From Microcebus murinus (lineage: Eukaryota; Chordata; Mammalia; Primates; Cheirogaleidae): a DNA stretch of 64,000 nt. The stretch is from assembly GCF_040939455.1 (NCBI RefSeq), contig NC_134115.1:30282727-30346726 (forward strand), in the 5' to 3' direction. The position numbers were made by a program, and so were the translations under genes. Under the pieces are notes generated by a model. The model was not told the origin of the DNA, did no database searches, and saw only the letters and a list, made by a program, of their open reading frames with translations. Of the stretch, positions 50,811-63,793 are shown one piece after another. Within the stretch, counting starts at the first letter, position 1, and each line of letters begins with the position of its first letter.

Positions 50811-53459
50811 CCCCTGACATTGGAGAGTTCCTTACCTCTTATGGGGATTGGCTCTCTGTGATGTGAGTTGCAGTCTTCCCCCCACTACTTGATATTTCAA
50901 ACAGTGAAATTATGTGAAACTGGCTGAGGGCAGACACAAAGATGAGGCGAGCCCCAGGACTGAATCTTGGTCACCACACTCTTTGGAGGACAAGCAGAGG
51001 AGCAAAAGCCTGCAGCATTTCTAGTTTGTGTTAGTAAGCCATCGGGCAGGCCAAATGAAAATGGCTATGGAATGGCTAAGCCAGTGTGTTCTTAGTATTC
51101 TTCCAACTTCAACTTCTCAGTTCAGTTTTAGCCATGAGCAGGAGGTCTTAAGTTAACCTAAAGGCCCCAATGACCAAACCATTTCACAGTCATGGTCTAG
51201 AAGTTTCATTGTTATTATTCATTGCTTAATAAACTATGGTATAGCCATAACTGAGGAATAGGGGGATACACCAGCTAGTCCTATAGTCTGGCTTCTAGAG
51301 ACTAATCTTATTCTTAACAATATGGTCAGTTTGCATGAAATTAGAATGCATGTTACTCTTCAACTATCTCAAAGTCATTTTACTCTCCGCACTGATGTGG
51401 AACGAGTATTATTATTACTGCATGGCTGTGCCAGGTTTCCCCTGAGAGAATGGTGTATGATACTGGAAGCTTGATCAAAGGTCTTCATGACTGAAGATAC
51501 CAGCGAAAAGAGATGTGCTGTTATCTTGATAACTTTATATTTGGGAGGAAGCTCCTCCTTTTTGAAAAGATCTAAGATCTAGAGTCAAAAAGCCTGTCTT
51601 GGTGTTTTACTTTTCTGATTTGAGGCAGTTCATTTAATTTTTTTGTCTATTTCTTCATTTGTGAAATGGATAAAATACTATCTGTCTGGTATATCTTGTA
51701 GAATTTTTATAGTGCTCATCTTTTTCATGAGATGTTCATGGTACTTAATTTTTTCATAAAATACAAGATATTTATCAAAAAAGTTATTTGTAAACTGATG
51801 AAGTATATAAATATGTCACAGAACTCATGTTTCAGACAGTAATAGGAGGAGCAGAAAAATGAGCCTGGATGTGGTCTGTAGCCATAAACTAGATTTTGCA
51901 AAAATGAAGCTGATGAACTTATTTGGTCTGATACACTAAGAATTCTATCATTGGGTGAGAGTTATGTAACCCCTCACATTTCCCTATACCCCTAGCTGCC
52001 AGGAATCCCAGCGATACATCTTCATGCTCAAACATAGTAAATGTATTATGCCCTCATGTTAGAATATGGGTATTCCTTCTTCCTTTCGTGGCCTTGCTTT
52101 TCTTTTTCTGTTTTGTTGACTTCACTGATAGACGTCTTTAGTATTAGCCATCTGTTATCCTTTCTAAAGAGTCGGGAGTGTTATATAACCACACAGATGC
52201 TCAGGACTCTGAGATTGGGATGCTACCTTCAGCAAAATAGGTAACGCAGCATCAATACACATTTAGAAGCCATCAGGACATGCATATCAAATTAACATAT
52301 GAGGGGCATCAGCACTGACCTGTTGGAGGGGGGGCAAAGGAATGTCCTAACATTTCAGACACTTTGACATTGCCACCTTTGAGAAGAAATGTGGGAAAGC
52401 TGAACTAGGTGTGTCTCACTCTTGTCCACTGTGAAAGAAACTCATTTACCTGGCGATGAGGATAGTATTTTTAAGATTCTAGTTTTATAGATTTTCCTTT
52501 TTAAAAACACTCCCAAACCCGTGTTTATTTGAAAATAAACAGTGTCAGATTTTTCATTAGGGGCAAAACGGGAAGCAACAAGGGAGTCTCAAGGACACTA
52601 TTTGGCTAATACACTGATGCCAGGTACAGTGGATGGGTAAGGAATTAACAAGAATAAGAAATGTGTGTATAGTGTGCATAATTCCTCATTAGCAAGTTTG
52701 AGACGTACGTGAGACTGTCCCACAGCATCCCACCCCAGGAGTCGCTACCTTGTAGGGCTCCAATCATCTACTTGATGAGGGTGGCGTTAGCACTCTCTCC
52801 CTTATCACTCGCCCTCTCAATTTTTATCTGGGAGATGGAATTATGAGTTACAGGAGAAAAGGAGTAAGAGGCACATCAAAGAATTTTTTTTGTGTGTGGC
52901 TTTGAATAAGGGCCCTTATTGGTCTAGGGTTGTTAGCTTTGGGTGTGCTGTTTTCATCATGAAGCACCTGGGGTTTGTTTTTCTCTAAAAGATGTAGATA
53001 AACTAGAGAGAATCCAGGGGAAGGGCAACAAAAATGATGTATGACTTGGAGGGAAGGAGAATAACAGTCTATAAATATTTGAAAGGTAATATAAAAGAGG
53101 GAGAGAGATTATTTACAGCAGTGGAGAGGAGTTTGACAGGGAACAAAAGCTTGCATCTAGGAGCAGGGTGAAATTGGGTAGGACTGAAAAAAAAAAAGCA
53201 TAATAAGGGTGATTAAGCAAAGAAATGTAATTCTCACATTAGTTTATGTTGCCAGGAGCCAGAATGGCAGGAAGAAGTGGCCTTTGTGATCAAACTGAGG
53301 ATCCAGGCAGGCCTGTGAATCGTGTTTTCCTGATTCCTGTCTGTGAGGTTGGGAGAGCAGGCCGTGCTTTATTCTTGCCCCGTAGGGTATAGTTTGCTTA
53401 ATTTCCAACTCTTTGGCATTAAGATTTTCATAGGTGCTGGTAATAATTATAATCCCGAC
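50811..53459. other. Intron 2, longest repeat-poor block of the second half
   Basis: I see no gene, no exon with DMRT1-like coding and no recognised repeat. Some stretches near 53000-53220 look like decayed repeats. Confidence 0.4.
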
Positions 53460-53690
53460 TAGCTGTCATTTATCAAGTGTTTGCCTCATGGTATGTATTG
53501 TCTTAGTTGCTTTGTTATTTATATTCTCGTTTAATCTTTACAGCAACTCTGTACATAGGAACTAGTTTTTCTAATTATAAGGAAATTGAGGTTCAGTAAC
53601 TTGCTCAAGAGCACAGGAGTATTGATTGATGGAGTTGGGATTCAAACCCAGATCTGTGACTCACAGCTACCTCTCATGCCCTGCCTTGGG
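53460..53690 (-). repeat. MIR
   Basis: 'AGGAAATTGAGGTTCAGTAA', 'CTTGCTCAAGAGCACAGG' and 'GGGATTCAAACCCAGATCTG' form the MIR core. Confidence 0.8.
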
Positions 53691-55744
53691 CTCCAATATC
53701 CCATCATTGTAGTCGTCATAATAGTAATTGGGACTCCGTAGGTGGCCAGGTAAACAGTTTGTATCCAGGTACAGGGGTAACTAAAATAGTTAATGTCCAG
53801 GGCTCCTTTTGCTTTCTTTTTCTCTCGTTTTTCCTCCTTTCTTGAGATATATTTTCTCAGTATTACTAAGTGCTATGTTATTAATATATTACATTTTCTC
53901 ATTCTGGAAATTCAGTTACACCATAGGCGCTTCGTCATCCTTGTAGTTGCATAGTGATCTATACATTCTTATTTAGGAAAGAAAAAGTTTTATAAAGCCA
54001 ATGCTATCCTGGCTCTTACATGCTAGTTGTAATGGGGATCCCTTTGCTGTATTCTGTACTTTCCTTGGCTTTCTGTCTTTGAAATTTATAATGTCCAGTG
54101 TATTGATGATTGCTATAGAAAAGAACAAATTGCACAGAATTCATTACTCAGAATAAAAGTGAAGAGCTGGGTGTCTGGGTTTTTCATGTTGTTGCAAAAA
54201 GTTACCACACCTAGAATCAGAAGGCCTGGGTTTAATTGAGACTCCAGCTACTACCGTGTCTTTTGTGTGCCCAGCACCTTTCTAAGCACAGCCAGCTCCT
54301 TTGTCTGGGGGCATCGTAGTCCCTGGTCTCTCAACTTCATAGGGTTACTGTGGGTAGCAACAGAAAGAATATATGTAAAATGCTGTTTATGGATTGCAGA
54401 GTATTATGTATAATTATATAAATTATATACATATAAAATACATAAATTATATAAATGGAAGATATTAAGGTTAAAAGTCAGCATCATTTGTATCAGCAGC
54501 TCTTTCTTAGTGTAGCTCATCTTGGTAAAAATCCCATATAGTTAGGAATGGCTAAACTTTTAGGAAAGAGAGTGCCCAGTGAGTTTTAATGATATTATTC
54601 TGCTAACACCACAGCCTTTGTCCCTTCCTCCACTTTCACTATGGTGGCATGCAGTGAAAACCATGCTTAATCTAGTCAGAGGTGGATTACATGGAAATCC
54701 AAAACATGGCTCCAGGCCCTGGCATTTTTCATCTACACTTTTCAATTTGCCAATCCTGCTTGCTGGTCTCCATAGGAATTACTTTCCCTTTGGAATTGTG
54801 TGCCTTTTTAAAATAAAGAGCTTTTTTGATTGCTGCCTCTGTGCTGTTGCTCCCAGTAGTAGTCCCTAGTGAATTCCTCTCCAGAGCCATCCCTAGATTA
54901 CTTTTATTGTAAACTGTAATGATTTCACTCTGGCCGTATTTCTCCCAAGGTCTCCTATCTCGGTTACTTGTAAGGCTACTCCCCTCTCTTGCTCTCTTTG
55001 ATCTGTTATAATTGGCTTAAAACTCTATATTTAATCTGCAGTGACTTTGTTTCTCCTCCCTATTTTTGCTTTTTCAGTCCCTGAGAATTTAATAATCTGT
55101 TTCTCATTATTTTCTAATTTTTCTTAAGTTGTCACATTCGCTGTGGCACTATTAATAGTCTTTTCTCCTTGTCTCCCCGTTTGCTTTATTTTAGCTATTA
55201 ATACAAATCTGCATTGTGTCTGTATTTTGTCTTGTGATAAACAAAGTCTTACATGTTCTGTGGAATTGGTGGGCTTCCTAGATACAGATACAGCTGAACC
55301 CTAAGACACCTGAATGTATATATATGATAATGTTGTGAGAAAATGGCCTTGGGAGGTAAATAGTTGAGCACCCCTTTTGTATTGAATAAGTGAATTTGAA
55401 TAATAGTGAACGAGTTTGTTGAGTTTTCAGAGCTTTTCTCACAAGTTGACCTTTCTGGGGCAAACTACTGTGATTATGCAACAAGTAAGAAAGAAGAGCT
55501 CTGTTATCTCTTCTGTGGTTGACATATTGGTGAATCCTTCCTGTGACAGCGTCCATGAGAATCTTGTCACTAAGCCAGCTCTTCAGCTCTGAAATCCTTT
55601 CAGCCATAGCATAGAAGTCTCCTCTCAGAAGATAAAGCTTTCTGCCACTTTTCTGGACCCTGTGTGGTTCAGGAATGAACCCCTGGTGAGTCATAAGGCT
55701 CTGCTTATTTTGTTCTTTAGTCTTAGGACACCAAGTTGTTCATA
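53691..55744. other. Intron 2; faint MIR trace near 54190-54380
   Basis: It holds the 138-codon open frame on the minus strand (55278-55694), which matches no family I know and has no supporting splice or start signals. AT-rich direct repeats lie at 54408-54456. Confidence 0.4.
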
Positions 55745-55756
55745 TTCTTTTTGACT

Positions 55757-56090
<334 letters not shown>

Positions 56091-56407
56091 TTCTTTTTGA
56101 CTTTTGACAGACTTTTTAATCTTGAGTTCATGGTGTGTTTCAGGAGATGCCTGAACTCTAAAATCTGCATTTCTCTTAGAAGATGGTCCAGTAGTTTTGT
56201 CTGATTGTTTGAAGAGTCTGTGACATAGAAACATTAAGAACTGCTTTAAGTTTAAACCAATAGCCCTTTTCCAAAAATCACCATTTCTCATCTTATTGTA
56301 TTTTCTTCAACTCTCTGTGCCTATTTGCCTTTTTAAAATCCATTTATGAATAAGTAGAAAGCAGAAATTCTGTTATTTGGTGTACTTCTAAAAATCGCAG
56401 CTTTACT

Positions 56408-56726
56408 TGCTGGATATGGTGGGTGGCTTGAACCTATAATCCCAGCACTTTAGAAGGCTGAGGCGGGAGGATCACTGGAGGGCAGGAAGTAGAGGCCAAC
56501 CTGGGAAACATAGCTAGACCTGTCTTTATAAAAACACAAAACAATTAAAAAAATTAGCCGAGTATTGGGGTGCATACCTGTAGACCTGGCTACTTGGGAG
56601 GCTGAGGCAGGAGGATCGCTTGAGCCCAGGAGTTGAAGGCTGCAGTAAGCTATGATGTGCCACTGTACTCCAGCCTGGGTGACAGAGTGAGACCTTGTCT
56701 CCAATAAAAAAAAACCAAAGAACAAA
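56408..56726 (+). mobile_element. Old Alu (AluJ-like)
   Basis: Both arms with 'AACCTATAATCCCAGCACTT', 'GCTTGAGCCCAGGAGTTGAA' and an A-rich tail; no lemur linker. Confidence 0.88.
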
Positions 56727-57355
56727 AAACAGCTTATTGAGGTATAATTTATATATCATAAAATTCGCTATCTTAAAGTGGTGTTTAATATATTTGCAGA
56801 GTTGGCCAGACAGTACAATAATCAAATTCTATTAATAAAACAATTTCACACCTCTCCCCCCAAAGCCCATACCCATTAGTAGTTACCCCCCATTCTGCCC
56901 TTCTAGCCTGTAGCAACCACTAACCTACTTTCTATCTCTACAAATTTGCCTATTCTGGACATTTCATATAAATGGAATCATACAGTATGGGACCTCTTGT
57001 GTCTAACTTCTTTTACTTTGCCTGTTTTTGAGGCTGATCAGTGTTGTAGCATGTATCAGTACTTCATTCCTTTTTATTATTAATATTTCTTTGTATGAAT
57101 GTACAATACTTTGTTTATTCATAAGTTAATGGAGACTATTCATGGACAAGTTTCTGTCTAAATGTATGTTTTGTTCCTTTGGGTATATACCTGAAAGTGG
57201 AATTGCTGGGTTATAAGGTAACTCTATGTTTGACATTTTGAGGGACTACTACACTGTTTTTTAAAAGTGGCTGTACTATTTTACATTTCTACTGGCAGTG
57301 GAAATAGAGGGCTCAATAATTTCTTCTCATCCTTGGAAACACTTGTTATCTACCT

Positions 57356-57697
57356 TTTTTTTTTTTTTTTTTTTTTTTTTTTGAGACAGAGTCTCGCTTT
57401 GTTGCCCAGACTAGAGTGAGTGCTGTGGCGTCAGCCTAGCTCACAGCAACCTCAATCTCCTGGGCTCAAGGGATCCTCCTGCCTCAGCCTCCCAAGTAGC
57501 TGGGACTACAGGCATGCGCCACGATGCCCAGCTAATTTTTTCTATATATATTAGTTGGCCAATTAATTTCTTTCTATTTATAGTAGAGATGGGGTCTCGC
57601 TCTTGCTCAGGCTGGTTTTGAACTCCTGACCTTGAGCAATCCGCCCGCCTCGGCCTCCCAGAGTGCTAGGATTACAGGCGTGAGCCACCGCGCCCGG
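57356..57697 (-). mobile_element. Young lemur Alu, antisense, in L1M
   Basis: T-rich head, both arms, linker 'TAGTTGGCCAATTAATTTC', ending 'CCACCGCGCCCGG'. TCTACCTTTTT is present on both sides (57349-57359, 57698-57708). Confidence 0.95.
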
Positions 57698-57723
57698 TCT
57701 ACCTTTTTGATTATAGCCATTTA

Positions 57724-58337
57724 TATTAGGGTTCTTTTGTTTTTTTTTTTTTTTTTTTTTTTAACCACTAGACCACCAGGGATATATTAGGGTTCTTTAG
57801 ATAGATAGAACCAAAACATATATAAATAGAGAGACAGAGAGAGGAAAGATGGAATTTATTAAGGGAATTGTCTTACATGGTGATTATAGAGACTGAGAAG
57901 TCCTATAACAGGCTGTCTGCAAGTTAGAGACCCTGGGTTGCTGGTAGCTGCTCAATCCAAGTCCCAACGCCTCAGAACCATGAAGCCAATTGATTGTGTA
58001 ACTTTCAGTTTGAGGCCATAGGTAGGCCTGAGAACTTGGGAGGTCTCAGGTGTAAGTCCTGGAGTCCAGCAGCTGGAGTTCTGACATCCAAGGGAGGTGG
58101 GGGAAGGAGTGTGTGTCCCAGCTGCAGGAGAGAGGGGACATTGCCTTTGTGTTCTATCCAGGCCACCAGCTGATTGGATGGTGCCCACCCACATTGAGCA
58201 CAGACCTGCCCCACGCAGTCCACTGACTCACACGCCAATCTCCTCTGGAAACATCTTCAGACACCTGGAAACACCTTCACAGACACAACCAGTAACCCTT
58301 AATCCAGTGAACTTGACATCTAAAACTAACCATCACA
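57724..58337 (+). mobile_element. Old LTR (ERVL/MaLR-like) in L1M
   Basis: It starts 'TATTAGGGTTCTTT' and ends 'AAACTAACCATCACA', with interior 'CCAGCTGATTGGATGGTGCC'. It is related in layout to 12235-12630 and is disrupted near its start by a retroinserted tRNA fragment. Confidence 0.6.
57738..57782 (-). mobile_element. Retroinserted 21-nt tRNA-Glu 5' fragment with poly-A
   Basis: On the minus strand, TCCCTGGTGGTCTAGTGG plus TTA (57782-57762) is the exact 5' end, nucleotides 1-21, of tRNA-Glu(CTC). It is followed directly by a ~24-nt A-run containing one C. A perfect 16-bp duplication TATATTAGGGTTCTTT flanks it (57722-57737, 57783-57798). Box A and the rest of the tRNA are absent, so this is not a tRNA gene but a processed fragment copied by L1 machinery. 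Confidence 0.85.
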
Positions 58338-58727
58338 TCATCCTGATGGGTGTGAAGTGTTGTCACATTGTGGTTTGATTTGCATTTTGCTGATGGCATT
58401 TTGCTGATGTTGAGCATTTCTCATGTGTTCATTGGCCATATGTATGTTTTCTTTGGAGAAAATTGCCATTCAAATCTTTTGCCCATTTTTAAGTTGGGTG
58501 GGTTTTTTTGTCTTTTTATTTTTGAGTTTTTAAACAATTCTGTAAACATTTTATGTCCTCAGCAATGGCTGTGTCTTATGAGGGAGGAATGGTACCAGGT
58601 TCTGTGCTGTGTGCTTTAACATATGTCAGCTTGTTTAGGCAAACTGAACAAATGAAATAAAGGAAAGGGAGCATATCAGTTTGGCAGTGGTAGCAGTGGA
58701 AAAGGTAAGGTTAATAATTGAGGGAAT

Positions 58728-59055
58728 GGCCAGGTGCAGTGGCTTATAGCTGTAATCCCAGCACTTTGTGGGGCTGAGGCTGGAGGATCTCTTGAGGCCA
58801 GGGGTTCAAGAGCCTGGGCAACTTACTGAGATCCCATCTCTACAAAAAATAAAAAAATTAGCTGGGTGTGGTGGTGCATTCTTGTAGTCCTGACCTAGCT
58901 ACTTGGAAGGCTGAGGCAAGAGGATTGCTTGAGTCCCAGGAGTTCCCAGGAGTTCAAGGTTAGAGTGATATATTATTGTGCCACTGCGCTCCAGCCTGTG
59001 TGACAGAGCAAGACCCTGTCCCTAAATAAATAAATAAATAAATAAATAGATAATC
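58728..59055 (+). mobile_element. Old Alu with (TAAA)n tail
   Basis: 'GGCCAGGTGCAGTGGCTTAT', both arms, and a tail of about eight TAAA units (59023-59048). It contains a small local duplication 'TCCCAGGAGT' near 58936. Confidence 0.9.
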
Positions 59056-59669
59056 GCCTTCTAATGCCTTTTAAATACTATAAAAGCACAAGAGAATAAG
59101 TTCATCTTTTGGGACTCACAAAAACTAATTCAATGCCATAGGAAAGAAATGTCATAGGAAATGGGTATATTTAGCTTTGAGGTGGAAAATACCTGAAAGT
59201 GTCCTAGGAAGTAAACTATTCTTACACAGTATGGTGACCATGCATTTTCTATTTCTCTAAGATTAAATTAGGAAACAAGTGTAAAATGTAGTCCTCCTGG
59301 TAGCATTGGCTCACTCAACTTTGAATAGGGGATGGAATCTCATCTCTTCTTGAGTTGATTCTGTCTGAGGGTAATGAATGGGTAAACTGAATCAGTCTTG
59401 AAGTTTTTTTCCAGTATTGAGATTCTACAACTTCTTCTTAGTGGATAAGAACACCAGAATCATTTGAGTAGTTTTCAGAAAGGTCTTAAAACCTACATCT
59501 AACCTCTATATAGTTGAGATACTATAGATTGGGTCCATTTTTAAATCCAGATGTAGGTCTTGCTTTGTTTGGCCCTTAGTGTCATTTTCACAGCCCTTTG
59601 TTAACCTTTTTTACATAAGTTCTTTTTTTTTTATACAAAAAGAATTTATTTAGGTAAAAAATAATTTCA
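59056..59669. other. Intron 2, nothing recognised
   Basis: No gene or repeat is identified. Confidence 0.4.
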
Positions 59670-59962
<293 letters not shown>

Positions 59963-60107
59963 TTAAAAAATAATTTCAGGGAAATAAAAGTGAAAACAGT
60001 TGGAGGCAGTTTAACTGTACATCATAGAAAATGGACCAAAAAGTTAAATTGGATAATAGAAATTATGCTGAAAAATGCATTTTTTTTGAGTTTGCATTTC
60101 TTTTTTT

Positions 60108-63100
60108 TTTTTCAGCATATTATGGGGGTACAGATTTTAAGGTTTCAATAAATGCCCATTCCCCCCTCCCCCCACAAGTCTGAGTCTCCAGCATGACCAT
60201 CCCCTAGATGGTGCACATCTCACTCATTATGTATGTATATACCCGCCCCCTTCCCCCCACGTGCCCAATACCACTGTAGTACCTATGCATCCACTTAGTT
60301 GCTGCTCAGTTAATACCAGTTTGCTGGTGAGTATATGTGGTGCTTGTTTTTCCATTCTTGGGATACTTCACTTAGTAGTATGGGTTCCAGCTCTAACCAG
60401 GAAAATGTAAGATATGCTATATCACCGTTGTTTCTTAGAGCTGAGTAGTACTCCATGGTATACATATACCACATTTTATTAATCCATTTTTGGGTTAATG
60501 GGCACTTGGGCTGTTTCCGCAGCCTTGCAATTATGAATTGTGCTGCTATAAACATTCGAGTGCAGGTGTCTTTTTTGTAGAGTGTCATTGGATCTTTTGG
60601 GTAGATGCCCAGCAATGGGATTGCTGGATCAAATGGTAGATTCACTTGTATGGCTTTAAGGTATCTCCATATTGCTTTCCACAGAGGTTGAACTAGTTTG
60701 CAGTCCCACCAGCAGTGTAGGAGTGTTCCTCTCTCTCCGCATTTATTGTTCGGAGACTTTTTGATAAAGGCCATTCTCACTGGAGTTAAGTGATATCTCA
60801 TTGTGGTTTTGATTTGCATTTCCCTGATGATTAGAGATGTTGAGCATTTTTTCATATGTTTGTTGGCCATTCTTCTGTCTTCTTTAGAAAAGTTTCTGTT
60901 CAAGTCCTTTGCCCACTTCTTAATAGGGTTATTTGATTTTTTTCTTGCTGATTTTCGTGAGTTCTGAGTATATTCTAGTTATCAGCCCCTTATTGGATGC
61001 GTAGGATGCAAAAATTTTCTCCCATTCTGTAGGTTGTCCATTTACTTTCATGACTGTTTCTTTGGCTGTGCAGAAGCTTTTTAGTTTGATCATGTCCCAT
61101 TTATTTATTTTTGTTGCTGCTGTGATCGCCTTTGGGGACTTCTTCATAAACTCTTTGCCTAGGCTGATGTCTAGGAGAGTGTTTCCAACACTTTCCTCTA
61201 GAATTCTAATAGTTTCATACCTTAGGTTTAAGTCTGTTATCCAGCGTGAGTTGGTTTTTGTGAGAGGTGAAAGGTGGGTCCTGTTTTAGCCTTCTGCAGG
61301 TGGCTATCCAGTTTTCCCAGCATCATTTATTGAAAAGGGATTCTTTTCCCCAGCGTATGTTTTTGTCTGCTTTGTCAAAGATTAGATGGCTATATGAGGA
61401 TGGTTTTATATCAGGATTCTCAGATCTGTTCCACTGGTCAATATTTCTATTTTTGTGCCAATACCATATTGATTTAATTACTACAGCTTTGTAGTATAGT
61501 TTGATATCTGGCATATTAATGCCTTCCATTTTGTTTTTGTTGCCTAGAATTGCTTTTGATATTCAGGGTCGTCTTTGGTTCCATACAAAGCGTAAAATTA
61601 TTTTTTCTATATCTGTGAAGAATGCTGATGGGATTTTAATAGGTATTGCATTGAATCTGTGGATCAGTTTGGGTAGTGTAGACATTTTAATGATGTTGAG
61701 TCTGCCAATCCACGAGCATGGTATGAATTTCCATTTGTTTACATCCTCCGCTATTTCCTTTCTTGGTGTTTCATAGTTCTCCCTATAGAGGTCTTTTATC
61801 TCCTTGGTTAAGTATATTCCTAGGTACTTTAATGTCTTTGTTGCTATTGTGAAGGGAATTGAGTCTTTGATTTGGTTCTCAATTAGAGTGTTGTTGGCGT
61901 ATATGAATGCCTCTTATTTCTGTGTATTGATATTGTATCCTAAGACTTTACTAAATTCATTTATCAGTTCCAGGAGTTTCTTGGTTGAATCTTTGGGGTT
62001 TTCTAGATATAATATCATATCATCAGCAAACAGTGAAAGTTTGATCTCTTCTGTCCTGTCTGATTGCTGTAGCCAGGACTTCCAGCACTATGTTGAATAG
62101 AAGTGGAGATAGTGGGCAGCCTTGTCTGGTTCTAGTTCTAAGTGGAAATGCTTTCAGTTTTTCCCCATTCAGTATGATGTTGGCTATGGGTCTGTCATAT
62201 ATGGCTTGTATCATTTTTAGGTATGTCCCTTGTATGCCTATTTTCTTAAGTGTTCGTATCATGAAAGGGTGTTGAATTTTGTCAAAAGCTTTTTCTGCAT
62301 CTATTGAAAGAATCATGTGGTCTCTGTTTTTGCTTCTGTTTGTGTGGTGAATTGCATTTATAGATTTACGTATGTTGAACCATCCCTGCATCCCTGGGAT
62401 GAAGCCCACTTGGTCGTGATGGATTATTTTTTTGATAAGCGTCTGGATTCGGTTAGCTAAGATTTTGTTGAAAATTTTTGCATCTATATTCATTAGGGAT
62501 ATTGGTCTGTAGTTTTCTTTTTTTATTGCATCCTTTCCTGGTTTTGGTATCAGAGTAATATTCGCTTCATAAAAGGTGTCGGGGAGGTTTCAGTTTTCTC
62601 GATGTTGTGGAATAGTTTCTGCAAGATAGGTACTAGTTCTTCTTTGTAAGTGTGGTAAAATTCGGGTGTGAAACCATCTGGATCGGGACTTTTCTTTTTA
62701 GGAAGATTTTTAATTGCTGTTTCTATTTCAGCTGTTGAGATTGGTCTGTTCAGGAAATCTATTTCTTCCTGGTTGAGCCTAGGGAGGCTGTGTGTTTCTA
62801 GAAATTTGTCCATTTCCTCCACATTTTCCAGTTTGTGTGCAAAAAGATTTTTGTAGTATTCATAAATTATATCTTGTATCTCTTTGGGATCAGTTGTGAT
62901 ATCTCCTTTTTTGTTCCTGATGGAGCTTATTAGAGATTTCTCTTTTCTGCTTTTCGTTAGCTTAGCCAATGGCGTGTCTATTTTGTTTATTTTTTCAAAG
63001 AACCAACTTTTTGTTTTATTAATCTCCTGAATAGCTTCCCTGTTTTCAATTTTGTTTAGTTCTGATTTGATCTTGTTGATTTCACTTCTTCTGCTGGGTT

Positions 63101-63793
63101 TGGGGTTGGTCTGTTCTTCTTTTTCCAGCTCTTTGAGTCATTTCGTTAGATTGTCTATTTGTGATCTTTTTGACTTTTGGTTATAGGCATTTATGGAGAT
63201 AAACTTTCCTCTCAGAACTGCTTTAGCTGTGTCCCAGAGGAGTTGATAACTTGTCTCTCCATTGTCATTTTGTTCATAGAATTTTTTTCCATCTTGATTT
63301 CTTCATTTATGAAGTAATCATTTAGCAGGAGGTTGTTTAATTTCCACGTTTTTGTGTAGAAATGTGAGTTTCTGTTAGGGTTGATTTCTACTTTTATTCC
63401 ACTGTGATCTGAGAAGGTACATGGTATGATTTCTATTTTTTTTAATTTCTTGAGATTTACTTTGTGTCCTAGGATATGGTCAATCTTAGAGAATGTCCCG
63501 TGAGCTGATGAGAAGAACGTATATTCAGTGGATTTGGGGTAGAATGTCCTGTAAATGTCAGTCAGACCCAATTGTTCTAGAGTTTTGTTTAAGTCCATTA
63601 TTTCTTTATTAATTTTCTGTTTGGAGGATCTGTCTTGTGCCGTCAGTGGGGTGTTGAAATCTCCGGTGATTATGGAGTTGCTATTAATCAATTTGCTTAG
63701 ATCCAGTAAGGTTTGCTTTATGAAACGGGGTGGCCCTAAGTTGGGTGCATATATGTTTAAAATTGTTATCTCTTCTTGTTGAACTGTGCCCTT
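60108..63793 (-). pseudogene. Lemur L1, 3.7 kb, antisense, decayed ORF2
   Basis: Reading the minus strand, it covers most of ORF2 and the short 3'UTR, ending in a poly-A (the T-run at 60101-60112). Visible parts are the endonuclease C-terminal half (63212-63691, with GDFNT and SDHSG motifs), the reverse transcriptase N-part (62550-62969), the RT core (62023-62493, with [11 protein letters not shown] and [12 protein letters not shown]), a FADD catalytic site displaced by a frameshift at about 62020-62035, and the Cys-rich C-terminus (60310-60903). At least four frame breaks make it inactive. At its 5' side the match stops inside the endonuclease (about 63793), where unrelated GC-rich sequence begins. 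Confidence 0.92.

Larger units (their letters stand above)
56730..58540 (-). mobile_element. L1M 3' part, antisense, with Alu and LTR inserted
   Basis: L1M segments 56730-57348, 57698-57721 and 58338-58540 join into one continuous old L1 when the inserts are ignored ('GATTATAGCCAT' then 'CCTGATGGGTGTGAAGTG'). Confidence 0.8.

Noticed and set aside
55278..55694. 138-codon minus-strand frame in intron 2
   Set aside because: It has no recognisable domain or splice context. A few frames of this length are expected by chance in a window this large.
57762..57782. Functional tRNA gene
   Set aside because: Only the first 21 nucleotides of tRNA-Glu are present. There is no anticodon arm, B box or terminator.
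60310..60903. 197-codon minus-strand protein
   Set aside because: It is not a host gene but the C-terminal part of L1 ORF2, and is included in the L1 feature.
61050..62100. Plus-strand frames of 79-98 codons
   Set aside because: They are shadows of the antisense L1 ORF2.
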